Assembly: GCF_008000895.1 (NCBI RefSeq)
Contig: NZ_CP042823.1
Coordinates: 4,443,001 to 4,507,000, forward strand
Origin: Methylobacterium sp. WL1
GTDB lineage: Bacteria; Pseudomonadota; Alphaproteobacteria; Rhizobiales; Beijerinckiaceae
Reading direction: 5' to 3'
DNA length: 64,000 bases
Shown: positions 42,996 through 51,994 of the stretch, one piece after another
Position numbering within the stretch: the first letter of the stretch is position 1
Layout of the letters: each line of letters opens with the position of its first letter
The notes under the pieces: generated by a model
The model's database searches: none
What the model was told of the DNA's origin: nothing
The model's input: only the letters and a program-made list of their open reading frames with translations
Program-made: the position numbers and the translations under genes

Positions 42996-43445
42996 TCAGG
43001 TGCGCTCGTAAGTGAGGAACCGCCCCTCCGGCGCCAGTTGCTGGATGAGATCGAAATCCTCGCGATTGGCCGTCAGAACGGGAAGGCCAGCCCGCGCGGC
43101 GGTCAGGAAGATGAGCGCATCGGCGAGGCAGGCCGTGCGCTGATGCCTCTGGTAGCTCTGGAGGCGCGCGAGGGTGCCGGCGACAAGTCCGGCATCCGCG
43201 AAGGTCTGTGCGTCGGGCGCCAGCAGGCGCGTCTCCGGTATGCGGCTGAAGAGTTCGGCATAGTGATCGCGCAGCGCCGCCCAGTTCGGTCCGTGCGGAT
43301 CGGCGGCGGCCACCCCGACCGACAGTTCGGCGAGAGCGACGGCACAGTGAAACAGCAGCGCCCGCTCGATGAGCCGGTGCAGCGCCTCGGGCAGCCTGCC
43401 GGCAGCGCTATGGATATAGACACTCGTGTCCAGGACGAGGGCCAC
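42996..43445 (-). CDS. PIN-domain RNase toxin
   Basis: This 149-residue VapC-like protein has the acidic PIN residues: Asp in MALVLDTSVYIH, Glu in AVALAELSVGV, Asp in CLADALIFLTAA and Asp in TANREDFDLI. PIN toxins cut tRNA or rRNA and are held by a co-expressed antitoxin. The gene at 43562 fits that role. The start is a GTG at 43445 and the gap to the antitoxin gene is 116 bp, longer than the usual overlap. Confidence 0.82.
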   Translation of the reverse strand: MALVLDTSVYIHSAAGRLPEALHRLIERALLFHCAVALAELSVGVAAADPHGPNWAALRDHYAELFSRIPETRLLAPDAQTFADAGLVAGTLARLQSYQRHQRTACLADALIFLTAARAGLPVLTANREDFDLIQQLAPEGRFLTYERT

Positions 43446-43561
43446 AGGCGTCGCCGCGTCGAAGGTCGTCCAATCCGGGCGTTCGCTCTACGGACGCGGA
43501 ACGAGGCGGACGCTTCGCTTGTCCGGCTTGCGCCGCCGAAGCGCGCCACGCAGGTCCACGC

Positions 43562-43873
43562 TCAATGGGAGCCGGTGTCGAGATCGTGGTCTGCCCCGAG
43601 CCGTCCCGCCGTGCGACCGAGAAAATCCGCGACGGGATCGGATTGAGCCAGGAGCGCCAGGGCGACCATGCCGAGTTCGGTTGTCGACGTGATCCCAGCC
43701 TCCCGCTTGGCGGCATCCACTAGGGCGGGCGGCACACGGAAGCTCACGTGCTCGGACGTCTCTCCATCGAGCAGCCCGGCTTGCCGCGCTTCCTCCAGCA
43801 CGGTGGCATGGATTCGCGCGGATGGCCGCGGCGCCCGCTTCCGCTGCACGGATGTGGTTTTCGGTACAGCCAT
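43562..43873 (-). CDS. antitoxin-like protein for the PIN toxin
   Basis: This 103-residue protein starts MAVPKTTSVQRKRAPRPSAR and has a conserved middle (ETSEHVSFRVPPALVDAAKR, then EAGITSTTELGMVALALLAQ) that reads like a ribbon-helix-helix DNA-binding antitoxin with a toxin-binding tail. The ribosome site is GAGAGG. It lies directly upstream of the PIN gene on the same strand, the standard order. The RHH call is moderate. Confidence 0.65.
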   Translation of the reverse strand: MAVPKTTSVQRKRAPRPSARIHATVLEEARQAGLLDGETSEHVSFRVPPALVDAAKREAGITSTTELGMVALALLAQSDPVADFLGRTAGRLGADHDLDTGSH

Positions 43874-44003
43874 TCCCTGCACCTCTCCCTCTCGAACGGC
43901 GGCAGGATAGCGCAAGGACCGATACACGGACAGATGGCGGCCCGCCCCGCCTCTTGCCGTCACCTCTTGCCCCCGCTCGCAAACCACGCCAAGCCTGCCC
44001 GCG

Positions 44004-45209
44004 ATGAAGCCGCCTCCGAATCCCGGCCGTGCCCCATCGGCCCGCGGTCCGCGCCCGCTCTCGGCCATCCGCACCATGCTCGCGAGCGAGGCCGCGGGTG
44101 GGCTGATCCTCATGGCCGCGGCGGCGCTGGCCCTCGTGGTCGCCAACGGCCCGTTCGCTGCCGCTTACGCGCACGGGCTCCACGCCGCCCTCGGGCCGAT
44201 GAGCGTGCAGCACTGGATCAACGACGGCCTGATGGCCGGGTTCTTCCTGCTGGTCGGGCTGGAGATCAAGCGCGAGGCGCTCGACGGGCGGCTGCGCACC
44301 TGGCCGGACCGGGTGCTGCCCGGCATCGCGGCGTTCGGCGGCATGGCGATGCCGGCCCTGGTCTACGCGGCGGCCAATCTCGGCGCCGGGACCCTGCGCG
44401 GCTGGGCGATCCCGGCGGCGACCGACATCGCCTTCGCGCTCGGCGTCCTGGCGCTGCTCGGCAAGCGGGTGCCGGTCTCGCTCAAGATCTTCCTGAGCGC
44501 CGTGGCCATCGTCGACGACCTCGGCGCCGTGGTGGTGATCGCGCTGTTCTACGGCTCCGGACTCGATGCCGGGATGCTGGGGCTCGCCGCCCTCGTGCTC
44601 GCCGGCCTCTACGGCCTCAACCGGGTGGGCGTGACCTGGCTGCCGGTCTACCTGCTGCTCGGCCTGGTGCTGTGGGTGCTGGTGCTGCGCTCCGGGATCC
44701 ACGCCACCGTGGCCGGCGTGCTGCTGGCGCTCACGATCCCGATCCGGGTGAGCCCCGGCCGGCCGGAGGACGTCAGTTCGCCGCTGCACCGCCTGGAGCA
44801 CGCCCTGGCGCCCTGGATCACCTACCTGGTGGTCCCGGTCTTCGGCTTCGCCAATGCCGGCGTCGACCTGACCGGCCTGACGCTCGACGCCCTGCTCCAG
44901 CCGGTGACGCTCGGCATCGCCGCCGGGCTGTTCCTGGGCAAGCAGGCCGGCGTGTTCGCCAGCCTGCGGCTCGCGGTCGCGCTCGGATGGGCGCAGCGCC
45001 CGGCCGGGGCCGGCTGGGGCCAGGTCTACGGCGTCGCGGTCCTGTGCGGGATCGGCTTCACCATGAGCCTGTTCATCGGCGGCCTGGCCTTCGCGGATCC
45101 GCAGCACGAGACCGCGGTGAAGCTCGGCGTGCTCGCGGGCTCGGCCCTGTCGGGACTCGCCGGGGCGGCGATCCTCCTGCTGGTGCCTCGCCCCGCGGCC
45201 ATCCGGTAG
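44004..45209 (+). CDS. nhaA: Na+/H+ antiporter NhaA
   Basis: This 401-residue inner-membrane antiporter exports sodium in exchange for protons under alkaline or saline stress. The ion-binding Asp pair is in [19 protein letters not shown], and the first discontinuous helix is [15 protein letters not shown], as in E. coli Nha[19 protein letters not shown] begins the first helix and [15 protein letters not shown] lies near the end. Twelve hydrophobic segments are visible. It stands alone, divergent from the antitoxin gene. Confidence 0.96.
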   Translation: MKPPPNPGRAPSARGPRPLSAIRTMLASEAAGGLILMAAAALALVVANGPFAAAYAHGLHAALGPMSVQHWINDGLMAGFFLLVGLEIKREALDGRLRTWPDRVLPGIAAFGGMAMPALVYAAANLGAGTLRGWAIPAATDIAFALGVLALLGKRVPVSLKIFLSAVAIVDDLGAVVVIALFYGSGLDAGMLGLAALVLAGLYGLNRVGVTWLPVYLLLGLVLWVLVLRSGIHATVAGVLLALTIPIRVSPGRPEDVSSPLHRLEHALAPWITYLVVPVFGFANAGVDLTGLTLDALLQPVTLGIAAGLFLGKQAGVFASLRLAVALGWAQRPAGAGWGQVYGVAVLCGIGFTMSLFIGGLAFADPQHETAVKLGVLAGSALSGLAGAAILLLVPRPAAIR

Positions 45210-45259
45210 CGGCCGCCCCCGGGCTCCGTTGCGCGCGAAAATGCGCTACCCGCCTATCC

Positions 45260-47014
45260 ATGCGGTTCTATCTCGGCCTCGCCACGACCTTCCACGATCC
45301 AGCGCTCGCCCTCGTCGGGCCCGATGGCGCCGTGCTGTTCGCCGAGGCCACGGAGCGCTTCCTCCAGTACAAGCGCGCCCCGAACTGCGAGCCGGACATC
45401 CCGGCCCGGGTGACCGGCCTCGTGCAGGACTACGTGCCGGCCGGATCGGAGATCGTGGTCGCCTCGTCCTGGGGGGGCCAGTTCGCCGACTTCCTGCGCG
45501 GGCAGGCCGGGGCCGGCGCGTTCGACCTGATGGCGCTGGCCGCCCACACCACGGCGCTCAACCGCTCCTTCGTGCCCGAGCAGGCCGAGCGGGTGTTCAT
45601 CGCCGACCTCCACGCCGCGCAGGCGCGGGCCGGCCACGGCACCCTGCTGGCCCTCAACCAGGAGGCGCGGATCACCGGGACGCCGCGCGCGACGATCGCC
45701 GGGCAGCGGCGCTACCCGCACCATCTCTGCCACGCCGCCTACGGGCTGTGGGGCAGCCCGTTCGCGGAGGCCACCGCCCTGGTGGTCGACGGCATGGGCG
45801 AAACCGGCGCGGTCGCGATCTACCGGTTGCGGGACGGCCGGCTCACGGAGCTGCGCCGCCACCGCGGACGCGGCTCGCTCGGCTTCCTGTACGGGCTCGT
45901 CACCGATCTCGCCGGCTTCGACCAGGTGAAGGGCGAGGAATGGAAGATCATGGGGCTCGCCCCCTACGGACGCCCCGACCCGGAGCTGGCCGCCCTGCTG
46001 GCCCGCCTCTGCACGGTCGAGGCCGGGCGCCTGCGCTTCGCCGAGGCCGCGACGATCCAGGCGGTCGCCGCCGAACTCCGCGCGCGCCGCCCCGCGGACA
46101 CCCGGGAGCAGGGCTGGGCCGACCTCGCCCGCTGCGGCCAGGATTTTTTTGGGACTTTGATGGATGTGCTGGTGGCCGAGGCGGCGGCACTCGGCCCCTC
46201 CGAGAACCTCGTGATCGCCGGGGGCTGCGGGCTCAACTCGTCGTATAACGGCCGGGTGCTCGGCCGCTCCGGCTTCACCCGGCTGCACGTCCCCTCGGCG
46301 CCGGCCGACGACGGCAACGCCGTGGGCGCCGCGTGGCTCGCCTACGCGGAGGACAATCCGGACTGGGCCGGCCCGCCCGCGGCCTCGCGCCCGCTGACGC
46401 CCTATCTCGGCTCCCGGGTCTCCACCGCCCCGATGGAGCGGCTGGCCGAGCAGGAGCCGCGGGCCCGACGCGTCGGCCACGCGGAGGCGACCCGGGCCGC
46501 CGCCGAAATTCTCGCCGCGGGCGGCCTCGTCGGCTGGGTGCAGGGCCGGGCGGAGTTCGGCCCCCGGGCGCTCGGCAACCGCTCGATCCTGGCCGATCCG
46601 CGGCCGGAGGGCGCCAAGGACGCGCTGAACGCCAAGGTGAAGTACCGCGAGGCGTTCCGGCCGTTCGCGCCCTCGATCCTGGCGGAGGCCGGGCCGGACT
46701 GGTTCGAGGATTACGCCGACAGCCCCTACATGGAGCGCACGCTGGTCTGGCGCGCGCCGGTCCGCGCCCGCGTGCCGGCGGTGGTCCACCAGGACGGCAC
46801 CGGCCGGCTCCAGAGCGTCACGCCGGAGCGCAACCCCGCCTACGCGGCGCTGATCCGCGCCTTCGCGGACATCACCGGGGTGCCGATCCTGCTCAACACC
46901 AGCTTCAACGTGATGGGCAAGCCGATCCTCGACAGCGCGGAGGACGCCATCCTGATGTTCTACACCACCGGCCTCGACGCCCTCGTGGTCGAGGATTGGC
47001 TGGTGGTGAAATAG
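45260..47014 (+). CDS. NodU/CmcH-family carbamoyltransferase
   Basis: This 584-residue enzyme has an N-terminal Kae1-like domain with the metal/phosphate site HHLCHAAYGLWGS and the preceding ADLHAAQARAGHG, then VDGMGETGAVAIYR and GEEWKIMGLAPYGRP. A YrdC-like C-terminal domain ends in ILLNTSFNVMGKPI. The family transfers carbamoyl groups from carbamoyl phosphate to sugars or antibiotic hydroxyls (NodU on Nod factor, CmcH on cephem). No nod or antibiotic genes are adjacent, so the acceptor is open, possibly an envelope glycan. Confidence 0.9.
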   Translation: MRFYLGLATTFHDPALALVGPDGAVLFAEATERFLQYKRAPNCEPDIPARVTGLVQDYVPAGSEIVVASSWGGQFADFLRGQAGAGAFDLMALAAHTTALNRSFVPEQAERVFIADLHAAQARAGHGTLLALNQEARITGTPRATIAGQRRYPHHLCHAAYGLWGSPFAEATALVVDGMGETGAVAIYRLRDGRLTELRRHRGRGSLGFLYGLVTDLAGFDQVKGEEWKIMGLAPYGRPDPELAALLARLCTVEAGRLRFAEAATIQAVAAELRARRPADTREQGWADLARCGQDFFGTLMDVLVAEAAALGPSENLVIAGGCGLNSSYNGRVLGRSGFTRLHVPSAPADDGNAVGAAWLAYAEDNPDWAGPPAASRPLTPYLGSRVSTAPMERLAEQEPRARRVGHAEATRAAAEILAAGGLVGWVQGRAEFGPRALGNRSILADPRPEGAKDALNAKVKYREAFRPFAPSILAEAGPDWFEDYADSPYMERTLVWRAPVRARVPAVVHQDGTGRLQSVTPERNPAYAALIRAFADITGVPILLNTSFNVMGKPILDSAEDAILMFYTTGLDALVVEDWLVVK

Positions 47015-47016
47015 GA

Positions 47017-47044
47017 CGCGCCGCGCCCCGGGGGACGCGGCGCG
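47017..47044. terminator. GC-rich hairpin after the carbamoyltransferase
   Basis: The arms CGCGCCGCG (47017-47025) and CGCGGCGCG (47036-47044) flank a 10-base loop. It follows the stop by two bases and lies before the convergent glycine-zipper gene. Confidence 0.55.
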
Positions 47045-47066
47045 GACGCGACGACGGGAAAGAGAA

Positions 47067-47414
47067 TTACTCGCAGACTTCAACGCGGCGGTAGGTGAAC
47101 TCGCCGTCGCCGAGCCATTCCTTGCGGCGCTCGTAGTGGCAGATCGGGCCGCGGCGCTCGCGCACCACGACGGTCTCGGGCTCCTCGACCAGAACCCGGC
47201 GCGGGCGGTACTCCGGCGGGGGCGGCGGGGGCTGGTTGGCGCCGTTGACCAGGGCGCCGCCGACCACACCGCCGACCACGCCGGCCGCGAGGCCGCCGAG
47301 GATCGCGCCGGTCTGGTCGCGGGCGGTGGCCGGGGCGACGGCCCCGAGCACCAGGGAAGCGGCGAGGGCTGCGGCCCCGGCGCGGATCGTCATGAAGGAA
47401 CCGTTCGTGGCCAC
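47067..47414 (-). CDS. small exported glycine-zipper protein
   Basis: This 115-residue protein starts at a GTG (47414) nine bases after GGGAG, or at the ATG at 47393. A signal peptide (TIRAGAAALAASLVLGAVAP, ending ATA) is followed by a glycine zipper (GAILGGLAAGVVGGVVGGAL), a run of seven Pro and a basic tail with two Cys (PICHYERRKEW and VEVCE). Such zippers insert in or span membranes; many Methylobacterium exported proteins share this layout. The function is unknown. Confidence 0.75.
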   Translation of the reverse strand: MATNGSFMTIRAGAAALAASLVLGAVAPATARDQTGAILGGLAAGVVGGVVGGALVNGANQPPPPPPEYRPRRVLVEEPETVVVRERRGPICHYERRKEWLGDGEFTYRRVEVCE

Positions 47415-47572
47415 GCGCTAAGTCTCCCGTCCGTGTTGAGGATGATCCAACACCGGGACGATTAAAAATCTCCGAAGCTGCGCAATTCGATCGCGTACCC
47501 GTTGTGCCGCCGGCGGGCGGGCGGCGGCAGCGGAGCGCCTCCGCCCGCTGCCGCCGCGACCTTACCGCACCG

Positions 47573-48043
47573 TCACTGCGCCTTGGCGGCGATGCCCTTC
47601 AGCCCGGACTCGTACACGCCCGCGATGGCCTCCTGCGCCTTGGGATCGGGGGCGCCCTTGGCCTTGAACGTGCCCGTCCAGGTCACCTTGGAGCCGTTGC
47701 CGGCCTTCGCGACCATGAGGGTCGAATGATAGTCCGTGACGGGCAGCGGGCCCTCCAGGATCGTGTAGGTGTAGGCCATCTTCGCGTCGTCGCGGGATTC
47801 CTGCTCCTCGACGATGGTGCCGCCGCCCTTCAGGCTGAGGGTGCGGACATCCTTGGCGCCCTTCTTGGACGGGACGCATTTCTCGATCGCGGGATGCCAG
47901 TCGCCGATCCCGCAGAACCCGCCGATGGTCTTCCATACCGCCTCGGGCGACGCGGCGACGTCGACCGACTTGGTCACGTCCAGGGCCCAGGCCGGGCCCG
48001 CCACGCCGACGCAGCATGCGGCTGCCAACACTATGCGCTTCAT
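47573..48043 (-). CDS. exported SRPBCC (START-like) family protein
   Basis: This 156-residue protein has a signal peptide (MKRIVLAAACCVGVAGPAWA) and a polyketide-cyclase/START-like domain: ALDVTKSVDVAASPEAVWKT, GIGDWHPAIEKCVPSKKG and LEGPLPVTDYHSTLMV. The usual wide hydrophobic cavity suggests binding of a small lipophilic molecule. The exported form is common in Hyphomicrobiales and lacks a known ligand. It stands alone. Confidence 0.85.
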   Translation of the reverse strand: MKRIVLAAACCVGVAGPAWALDVTKSVDVAASPEAVWKTIGGFCGIGDWHPAIEKCVPSKKGAKDVRTLSLKGGGTIVEEQESRDDAKMAYTYTILEGPLPVTDYHSTLMVAKAGNGSKVTWTGTFKAKGAPDPKAQEAIAGVYESGLKGIAAKAQ

Positions 48044-48160
48044 CAGACGTTCCCTCGCGCTCGACGCTCACAAGGCTGGCGTCCGAGTCAGGGGCGAACC
48101 GAGTGCGCGGGCGGCACGTTGCAAGCGCGACTTTAGTCCAACATGCAGGGGCTTGAGACG

Positions 48161-48214
48161 CAGGGGCCCAAGATGCAGGGCCCAAGATGCAGGGCCCCCA
48201 AGATGCAGGGCCCC
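48161..48214. repeat. 14-16 bp imperfect tandem repeat
   Basis: Three full units and a partial one follow each other: caggggcccaagatg (48161-48175), cagggcccaagatg (48176-48189), cagggcccccaagatg (48190-48205) and cagggcccc (48206-48214). The units differ in the length of the G or C run. Earlier degenerate copies may start near 48143. It lies between two minus-strand genes. Confidence 0.8.
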
Positions 48215-48246
48215 GGGGCGCGGCGAGGCGCCCCGGGCCGCTCTGC

Positions 48247-48924
48247 TCAGAGCAGCCCGTCGAGCGAACCGATCACGCCCGTGGGCGCGAGATCCGCGTA
48301 CTCGTCGGGCAGCCCCCGGCGGTTCACCCAGGCGGTCCGGAACCCGAACGCGTTGGCGCCCGCCACATCCCAGCGGTTGGACGAGCAGAACAGCACGTCC
48401 GCCTCCCCGACCGCGAGCCGGACCAGCGCGATCCGGTAGGCGTCCGGGTGGGTCTTGAACACCTGCGCGTCGTCCACCGAGAGCACCGCGTCGAGATGGT
48501 CGGCGAGCCCCGCCGAGGCCACGGCGCGGTCGACCATCGCGGCGTTGCCGTTGGTCAGGACCGCCGTGCGGAGGCCGCGCTTGCGCAAGGCCGCCAGCAC
48601 GCCCGGCACCTCGGGATAGGCATCGAGGTCCCGGTAGGCGTCGAGGAGCTTCTCGCGCAATCCGGGATCCACCCCCGGATGGACCGCCAGCGCGTAGTCG
48701 AGGGCGCGCACCGTGAGGTCCCAGAAGGCGGCGTAGCGGCCCATCAGCGACAGCGTCCAGCTGTATTCGAGCTGCTTGTTGCGCCAGACCTCGGAGAGGT
48801 GCTCGGCATCCGGCCCGACCGCGTCGGCGTAGCGCTGGACCGCGGCGCTCACGTCGAACAGCGTGCCGTAGGCGTCGAACAGGACGGCCTTCACGCCCGC
48901 GAGCAGGTCCTTGGCGTCGGTCAT
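48247..48924 (-). CDS. HAD type II haloacid dehalogenase
   Basis: This 225-residue protein starts at the ATG at 48924, with GAGGA just before. Motif 1 is VLFDAYGTLFDVSAAVQRYA with nucleophile Asp and the G-T-L-F pattern of (S)-2-haloacid dehalogenases. LTNGNAAMV is motif 2, Lys is in DDAQVFKTHPDAYR, and FCSSNRWDVAGANAFGF is the SSNxxDxxGA motif 4 of this family. It releases halide from short 2-haloacids, or acts on a related substrate. No neighbour gives more. Confidence 0.92.
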   Translation of the reverse strand: MTDAKDLLAGVKAVLFDAYGTLFDVSAAVQRYADAVGPDAEHLSEVWRNKQLEYSWTLSLMGRYAAFWDLTVRALDYALAVHPGVDPGLREKLLDAYRDLDAYPEVPGVLAALRKRGLRTAVLTNGNAAMVDRAVASAGLADHLDAVLSVDDAQVFKTHPDAYRIALVRLAVGEADVLFCSSNRWDVAGANAFGFRTAWVNRRGLPDEYADLAPTGVIGSLDGLL

Positions 48925-49054
48925 GGCGTTCCTCACTGGCCCCTACGGGCGATCTGGGACTCGAAGGCGCGGCGGCGAGCCCGGCTCGCCCGGCTCGCCC
49001 GGCCGATCGTTCTCGGATTTCGTCCGAACACGGATATCCGGACGATGGTCTACA

Positions 49055-49094
49055 GCATCGTCCCGAAAGGGGCCGCCGGCTTTCGGAACGATGC
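49055..49094. repeat. 15-bp stem hairpin, repeat family copy 2
   Basis: The arms GCATCGTCCCGAAAG (49055-49069) and CTTTCGGAACGATGC (49080-49094) match the hairpin at 42945 with one base change in the left arm (one C-A mismatch). It overlaps the region just past the murJ stop, so it may also serve as terminator there. Confidence 0.7.
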
Positions 49095-49095
49095 C

Positions 49096-50622
49096 CTAGG
49101 CCCGGCGCAGGCGCAGGCCGAACAGGTGCAGCAGCCCCGCCAGCAGGCCGCCGTAGACGAGAGCCCCGGCCAGCCCGAGCAGGGCCAGGACAGCGATCTC
49201 GCGCCCATGCGCCAGGACCGGCACCAGCGCCTCGGCCAGCCCCTGGCCGTAGACGGCCACCCCGGCCAGCGCCAGGCAGGCGAGCCCCACGCCCAGCACC
49301 GTGAGGCCGAGGGTGCGGCCGGGCGCCGTCCAGCCGCGGCGGCGGGCCAGGACGACCAGCAGCAGCAGGTTCACCCACTGGCTGACCGCGGTGGCGAGCG
49401 CCAGGCCGGTGACGCCGTAGGGCCCGGTGAGCCAGAGCTTGAGCGCGACGTTGACCCCGATCGCCGTCAGCGACGCCCAGAGCGGGGTCCTGGTGTCCTG
49501 GCGGGCGTAGAAGCTCGCCACCGCGCTGCGCACCAGCACCACGGCGGGCAGGGCGAGCCCGTAGGCGGCCAGCACCGAGGCGGCCCGGGCGGCATCCTCG
49601 GCCCCGAAGGCGCCGCGCTGGAACAGCGCCGCCATGATCAGGCCCGGGATGGTCAGGAACGCGACCATGAACGGCGCCGACAGGGCCAAGGAGAACCCCG
49701 CCGCCCGGTTCTGCGCCGCGTGCGCGCCGGCGACGTCCCCGGCCGCGATCCGCCGGCTCATCTCCGGCAGCAGCACCGTGCCGGCCGCGATCGCGATCAC
49801 CCCGAACGGCAGCTGGTAGAGCCGGTCGGCGTAGTACAGGGCCGAGACCGCGCCTGTGGGCAGCCAGCTGGCGATGATCGTGTCGGCGAAGGCCGCGATC
49901 TGGAACCCGGCCGACCCGATCACGGCGGGCCCGAGCACCACGAAGAACCGCTTCAGCGCCGGGTCGGAGCGCGGCACGGCCAGATCCGGCATCACCCGGG
50001 CGCGGCGGCAGCCCCACCACAGCAGGCCGAACTGCAGCACCCCCGAGACCGCGACGCCCCAGGCGGCCGCGTAGGCGGCGTTGGGGAACAGGAAGCTGAG
50101 CGACAGGGCCGCCAGCATCGTGAGGTTGAGCAGCACCGGGGCGCCTGCCGCCACGGCGAAGCGCCGGTGGGCGTTGAGGATGCCCGACAGCAGCGTAACC
50201 AGCGTCATGAACAGCAGGTACGGGAAGGTGATCCGGGTCAGCGCCACCGCGAGCTGGAAGCGCTCGCCGTCCTCGGCGAAGCCCGGCGCCAGGGCGTGCA
50301 CCACCCAGGGCATCGCCGGCAGGGCGAGGTTGAGCAGCACGAGCTGCACGATCAGCATCAGGGTGAAGACGCGGTCGGCGAAGTGATGCGCCTCGCCGGA
50401 GCTGCCCGCCTCGGCGAGCCCGGCATAGGCCGGCACGAAGGCGGTGTTGAACGCCCCCTCGCCGAAGATCGCGCGGAAATGGTTCGGCAGCCGGAACGCG
50501 ACCACGAAGGCGTCGGCCATCGGCCCCGCGCCCATCACGGCGGCCATCACCACGTCCCGGGCAAAGCCGGTGACGCGCGAGACCAGGGTCCAGCCGCCCA
50601 CCGAGAGGATGGAGCGGATCAT
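49096..50622 (-). CDS. murJ: lipid II flippase MurJ
   Basis: This 508-residue protein has about 14 membrane helices and flips lipid II across the inner membrane for wall synthesis. The N-terminal SVGGWTLVSRVTGFARDVVM and GAFNTAFVPAYAGL motifs, and FGVIAIAAGTVLLPEMSRR in the middle, are the family landmarks. The start is the ATG at 50622 (MIRSILSVGG); upstream frame residues come from an intergenic repeat. murJ has no operon partner here. Confidence 0.95.
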   Translation of the reverse strand: MIRSILSVGGWTLVSRVTGFARDVVMAAVMGAGPMADAFVVAFRLPNHFRAIFGEGAFNTAFVPAYAGLAEAGSSGEAHHFADRVFTLMLIVQLVLLNLALPAMPWVVHALAPGFAEDGERFQLAVALTRITFPYLLFMTLVTLLSGILNAHRRFAVAAGAPVLLNLTMLAALSLSFLFPNAAYAAAWGVAVSGVLQFGLLWWGCRRARVMPDLAVPRSDPALKRFFVVLGPAVIGSAGFQIAAFADTIIASWLPTGAVSALYYADRLYQLPFGVIAIAAGTVLLPEMSRRIAAGDVAGAHAAQNRAAGFSLALSAPFMVAFLTIPGLIMAALFQRGAFGAEDAARAASVLAAYGLALPAVVLVRSAVASFYARQDTRTPLWASLTAIGVNVALKLWLTGPYGVTGLALATAVSQWVNLLLLVVLARRRGWTAPGRTLGLTVLGVGLACLALAGVAVYGQGLAEALVPVLAHGREIAVLALLGLAGALVYGGLLAGLLHLFGLRLRRA

Positions 50623-51003
50623 GGACGAGACTCCACCCTCACCCCCCTGCGGGGGAGGGTAGCCCCCGGAGAGGGTCGGGAGAGGGGAGCAGCGCGCCTT
50701 GAAGGAGCGCGACGGGAGCCACATCCCCCATCGTCGCGCGCCCCCCCGTGCGGGACTTCGGCACGATCCGGCCCGGCCTGACGGCCGGCCCACCCTCCCC
50801 CGCGGAGTGGGGACGGTGAGGACGCACAAATCGTCGAGGTCGTCCTGCGGCGCGATGCGGTCCTACGGACTGGGCTGGAAATGACCTGTTACCCCGGTAC
50901 AGCCCGGGTCAGCCCGGGAGCCGCATCAAGAGCCGCTTTTGTCCGCCATCTCAAGGGCGCCGCGGACACGATCGGCCCGCGGCGCCGGCTCATCGGAAGG
51001 GGC
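50623..51003. repeat. intergenic region with GC-rich hairpin repeats
   Basis: No gene is present. Bases 50634-50690 carry cctcacccccctgcggggga and ctcccgaccctctccggggg-type strings, the kind of repeat met between genes in many alphaproteobacteria, and 50780-50820 carry a related CCCTCCCCCGCGGAGTGGGGA stretch. The sodB terminator (50956-50986) is also here. Confidence 0.45.
50956..50986. terminator. hairpin after sodB
   Basis: The arms GGCGCCGCGG (50956-50965) and CCGCGGCGCC (50977-50986) pair perfectly with an 11-base loop, 17 bases past the sodB stop on the minus strand. Confidence 0.6.
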
Positions 51004-51603
51004 TCAGGCGGTCGCCTCGCCGTACATCTTCTCGACGTGCTCCCAGTTCACCAGGTTCTCGATGAACGCCTTGAGATAGTCGGGGCGGCGGTTGCGGTAG
51101 TCGATGTAGTAGGAGTGCTCCCACACGTCGACGCCGAGGATCGGCTTGGCGCCGTGGACCAGCGGGTTCTCGCCGTTGGGGGTCTTCAGGATCGCGAGCT
51201 TGCCGTCCTTGACGGCGAGCCAGGCCCAACCCGAGCCGAACTGGCTGACGCCCGCCTGGATGAAGTCCGCCTTGAACTTCTCGGCCCCGCCCAGATCCTC
51301 GTCGATCTTCTTGGCGATCGCACCGGGGATCGCGCCGCCGCCATTGGGCTTCATCCACTGCCAGAAGTGGATGTGGTTGTAGTGCTGGCCGGCATTGTTG
51401 AAGAGCGGCTGATTCGTGTTGTAGGCGGCCTTGACGATCTCCTCGACGCTCTTGCCCTGGAGATCCGTGCCCTCGAGCAGCTTGTTGCCGGTATCGACGT
51501 AGGCCTTGTGGTGCTTGTCGTGGTGAAACTCGAGGGTTTCCTTCGACATGTACGGCCCGAGCGCGTCGTAGGCGTAGGGCAGTTCCGGCAGCGTAAAGGT
51601 CAT
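51004..51603 (-). CDS. sodB: Fe/Mn superoxide dismutase
   Basis: This 199-residue cytosolic enzyme dismutates superoxide. Metal ligands are at His in LEFHHDKHHKAY, His in NHIHFWQWMKP and the Asp/His pair in GVDVWEHSYYIDYRNRRPDY. The sequence around the ligands (FNNAGQHYNHIHFWQWM, with GGAIPG and QFGSGWAWLAV) is of the iron or cambialistic type. The ATG at 51603 is used; the longer frame to 51663 has no support. The gene stands alone, and a near-parS palindrome lies 90 bp upstream. Confidence 0.96.
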   Translation of the reverse strand: MTFTLPELPYAYDALGPYMSKETLEFHHDKHHKAYVDTGNKLLEGTDLQGKSVEEIVKAAYNTNQPLFNNAGQHYNHIHFWQWMKPNGGGAIPGAIAKKIDEDLGGAEKFKADFIQAGVSQFGSGWAWLAVKDGKLAILKTPNGENPLVHGAKPILGVDVWEHSYYIDYRNRRPDYLKAFIENLVNWEHVEKMYGEATA

Positions 51604-51994
51604 AGGGTCTGTCTCCGCTTGAGGCACGATGCGGAAGAGCCGGGTCCGGCGTTCCGCGCTCACCGTGCGATAACAAGGAGCTGGAGCCGGCTGTGTTTCA
51701 CGGGAAACAGCAGCCCGCGCCAGCCATGGGCGGCCTCGTCCCCGGCGGGGGCTTCCGGGTCACGACTCGCTAGGTAAGTCGGTGCCCGCGCGACGGCAAC
51801 GCCGTTGCGGCCAGGCTTGGCGCGAAGTTCCGGCGGATGCGTGCCCCACCGCTTCGGATGTCCGGCCCGACACGCGCCGAGAACCGGTATTCCCGGGCAA
51901 TCTCGCCACCGGGTTTTGCAATATGACCGCAAGGCCTTACTGTGCGCCACGCCGTAAGCGTCGGCGGTAAGCCGGCCCGTTTCTCGAGAGTAAC
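51604..51994. other. intergenic region between sodB and a divergent membrane protein gene
   Basis: In this 391-bp stretch no gene is seen. It contains the palindrome at 51694-51709 (recorded separately) and the divergent promoters of sodB and the 51995 gene. Confidence 0.4.
51694..51709. promoter_or_regulatory. near-parS palindrome TGTTTCACGGGAAACA
   Basis: The 16-mer differs at one centre base from the canonical bacterial parS TGTTTCACGTGAAACA. An identical 16-mer is at 61719-61734. Here there is no adjoining T or A run, so a terminator role is unlikely. The ParB-binding role is an inference. Confidence 0.5.

Noticed and set aside
48161..48214. possible CRISPR array
   Set aside because: The units are adjacent without spacers of constant length, so it is a tandem repeat.
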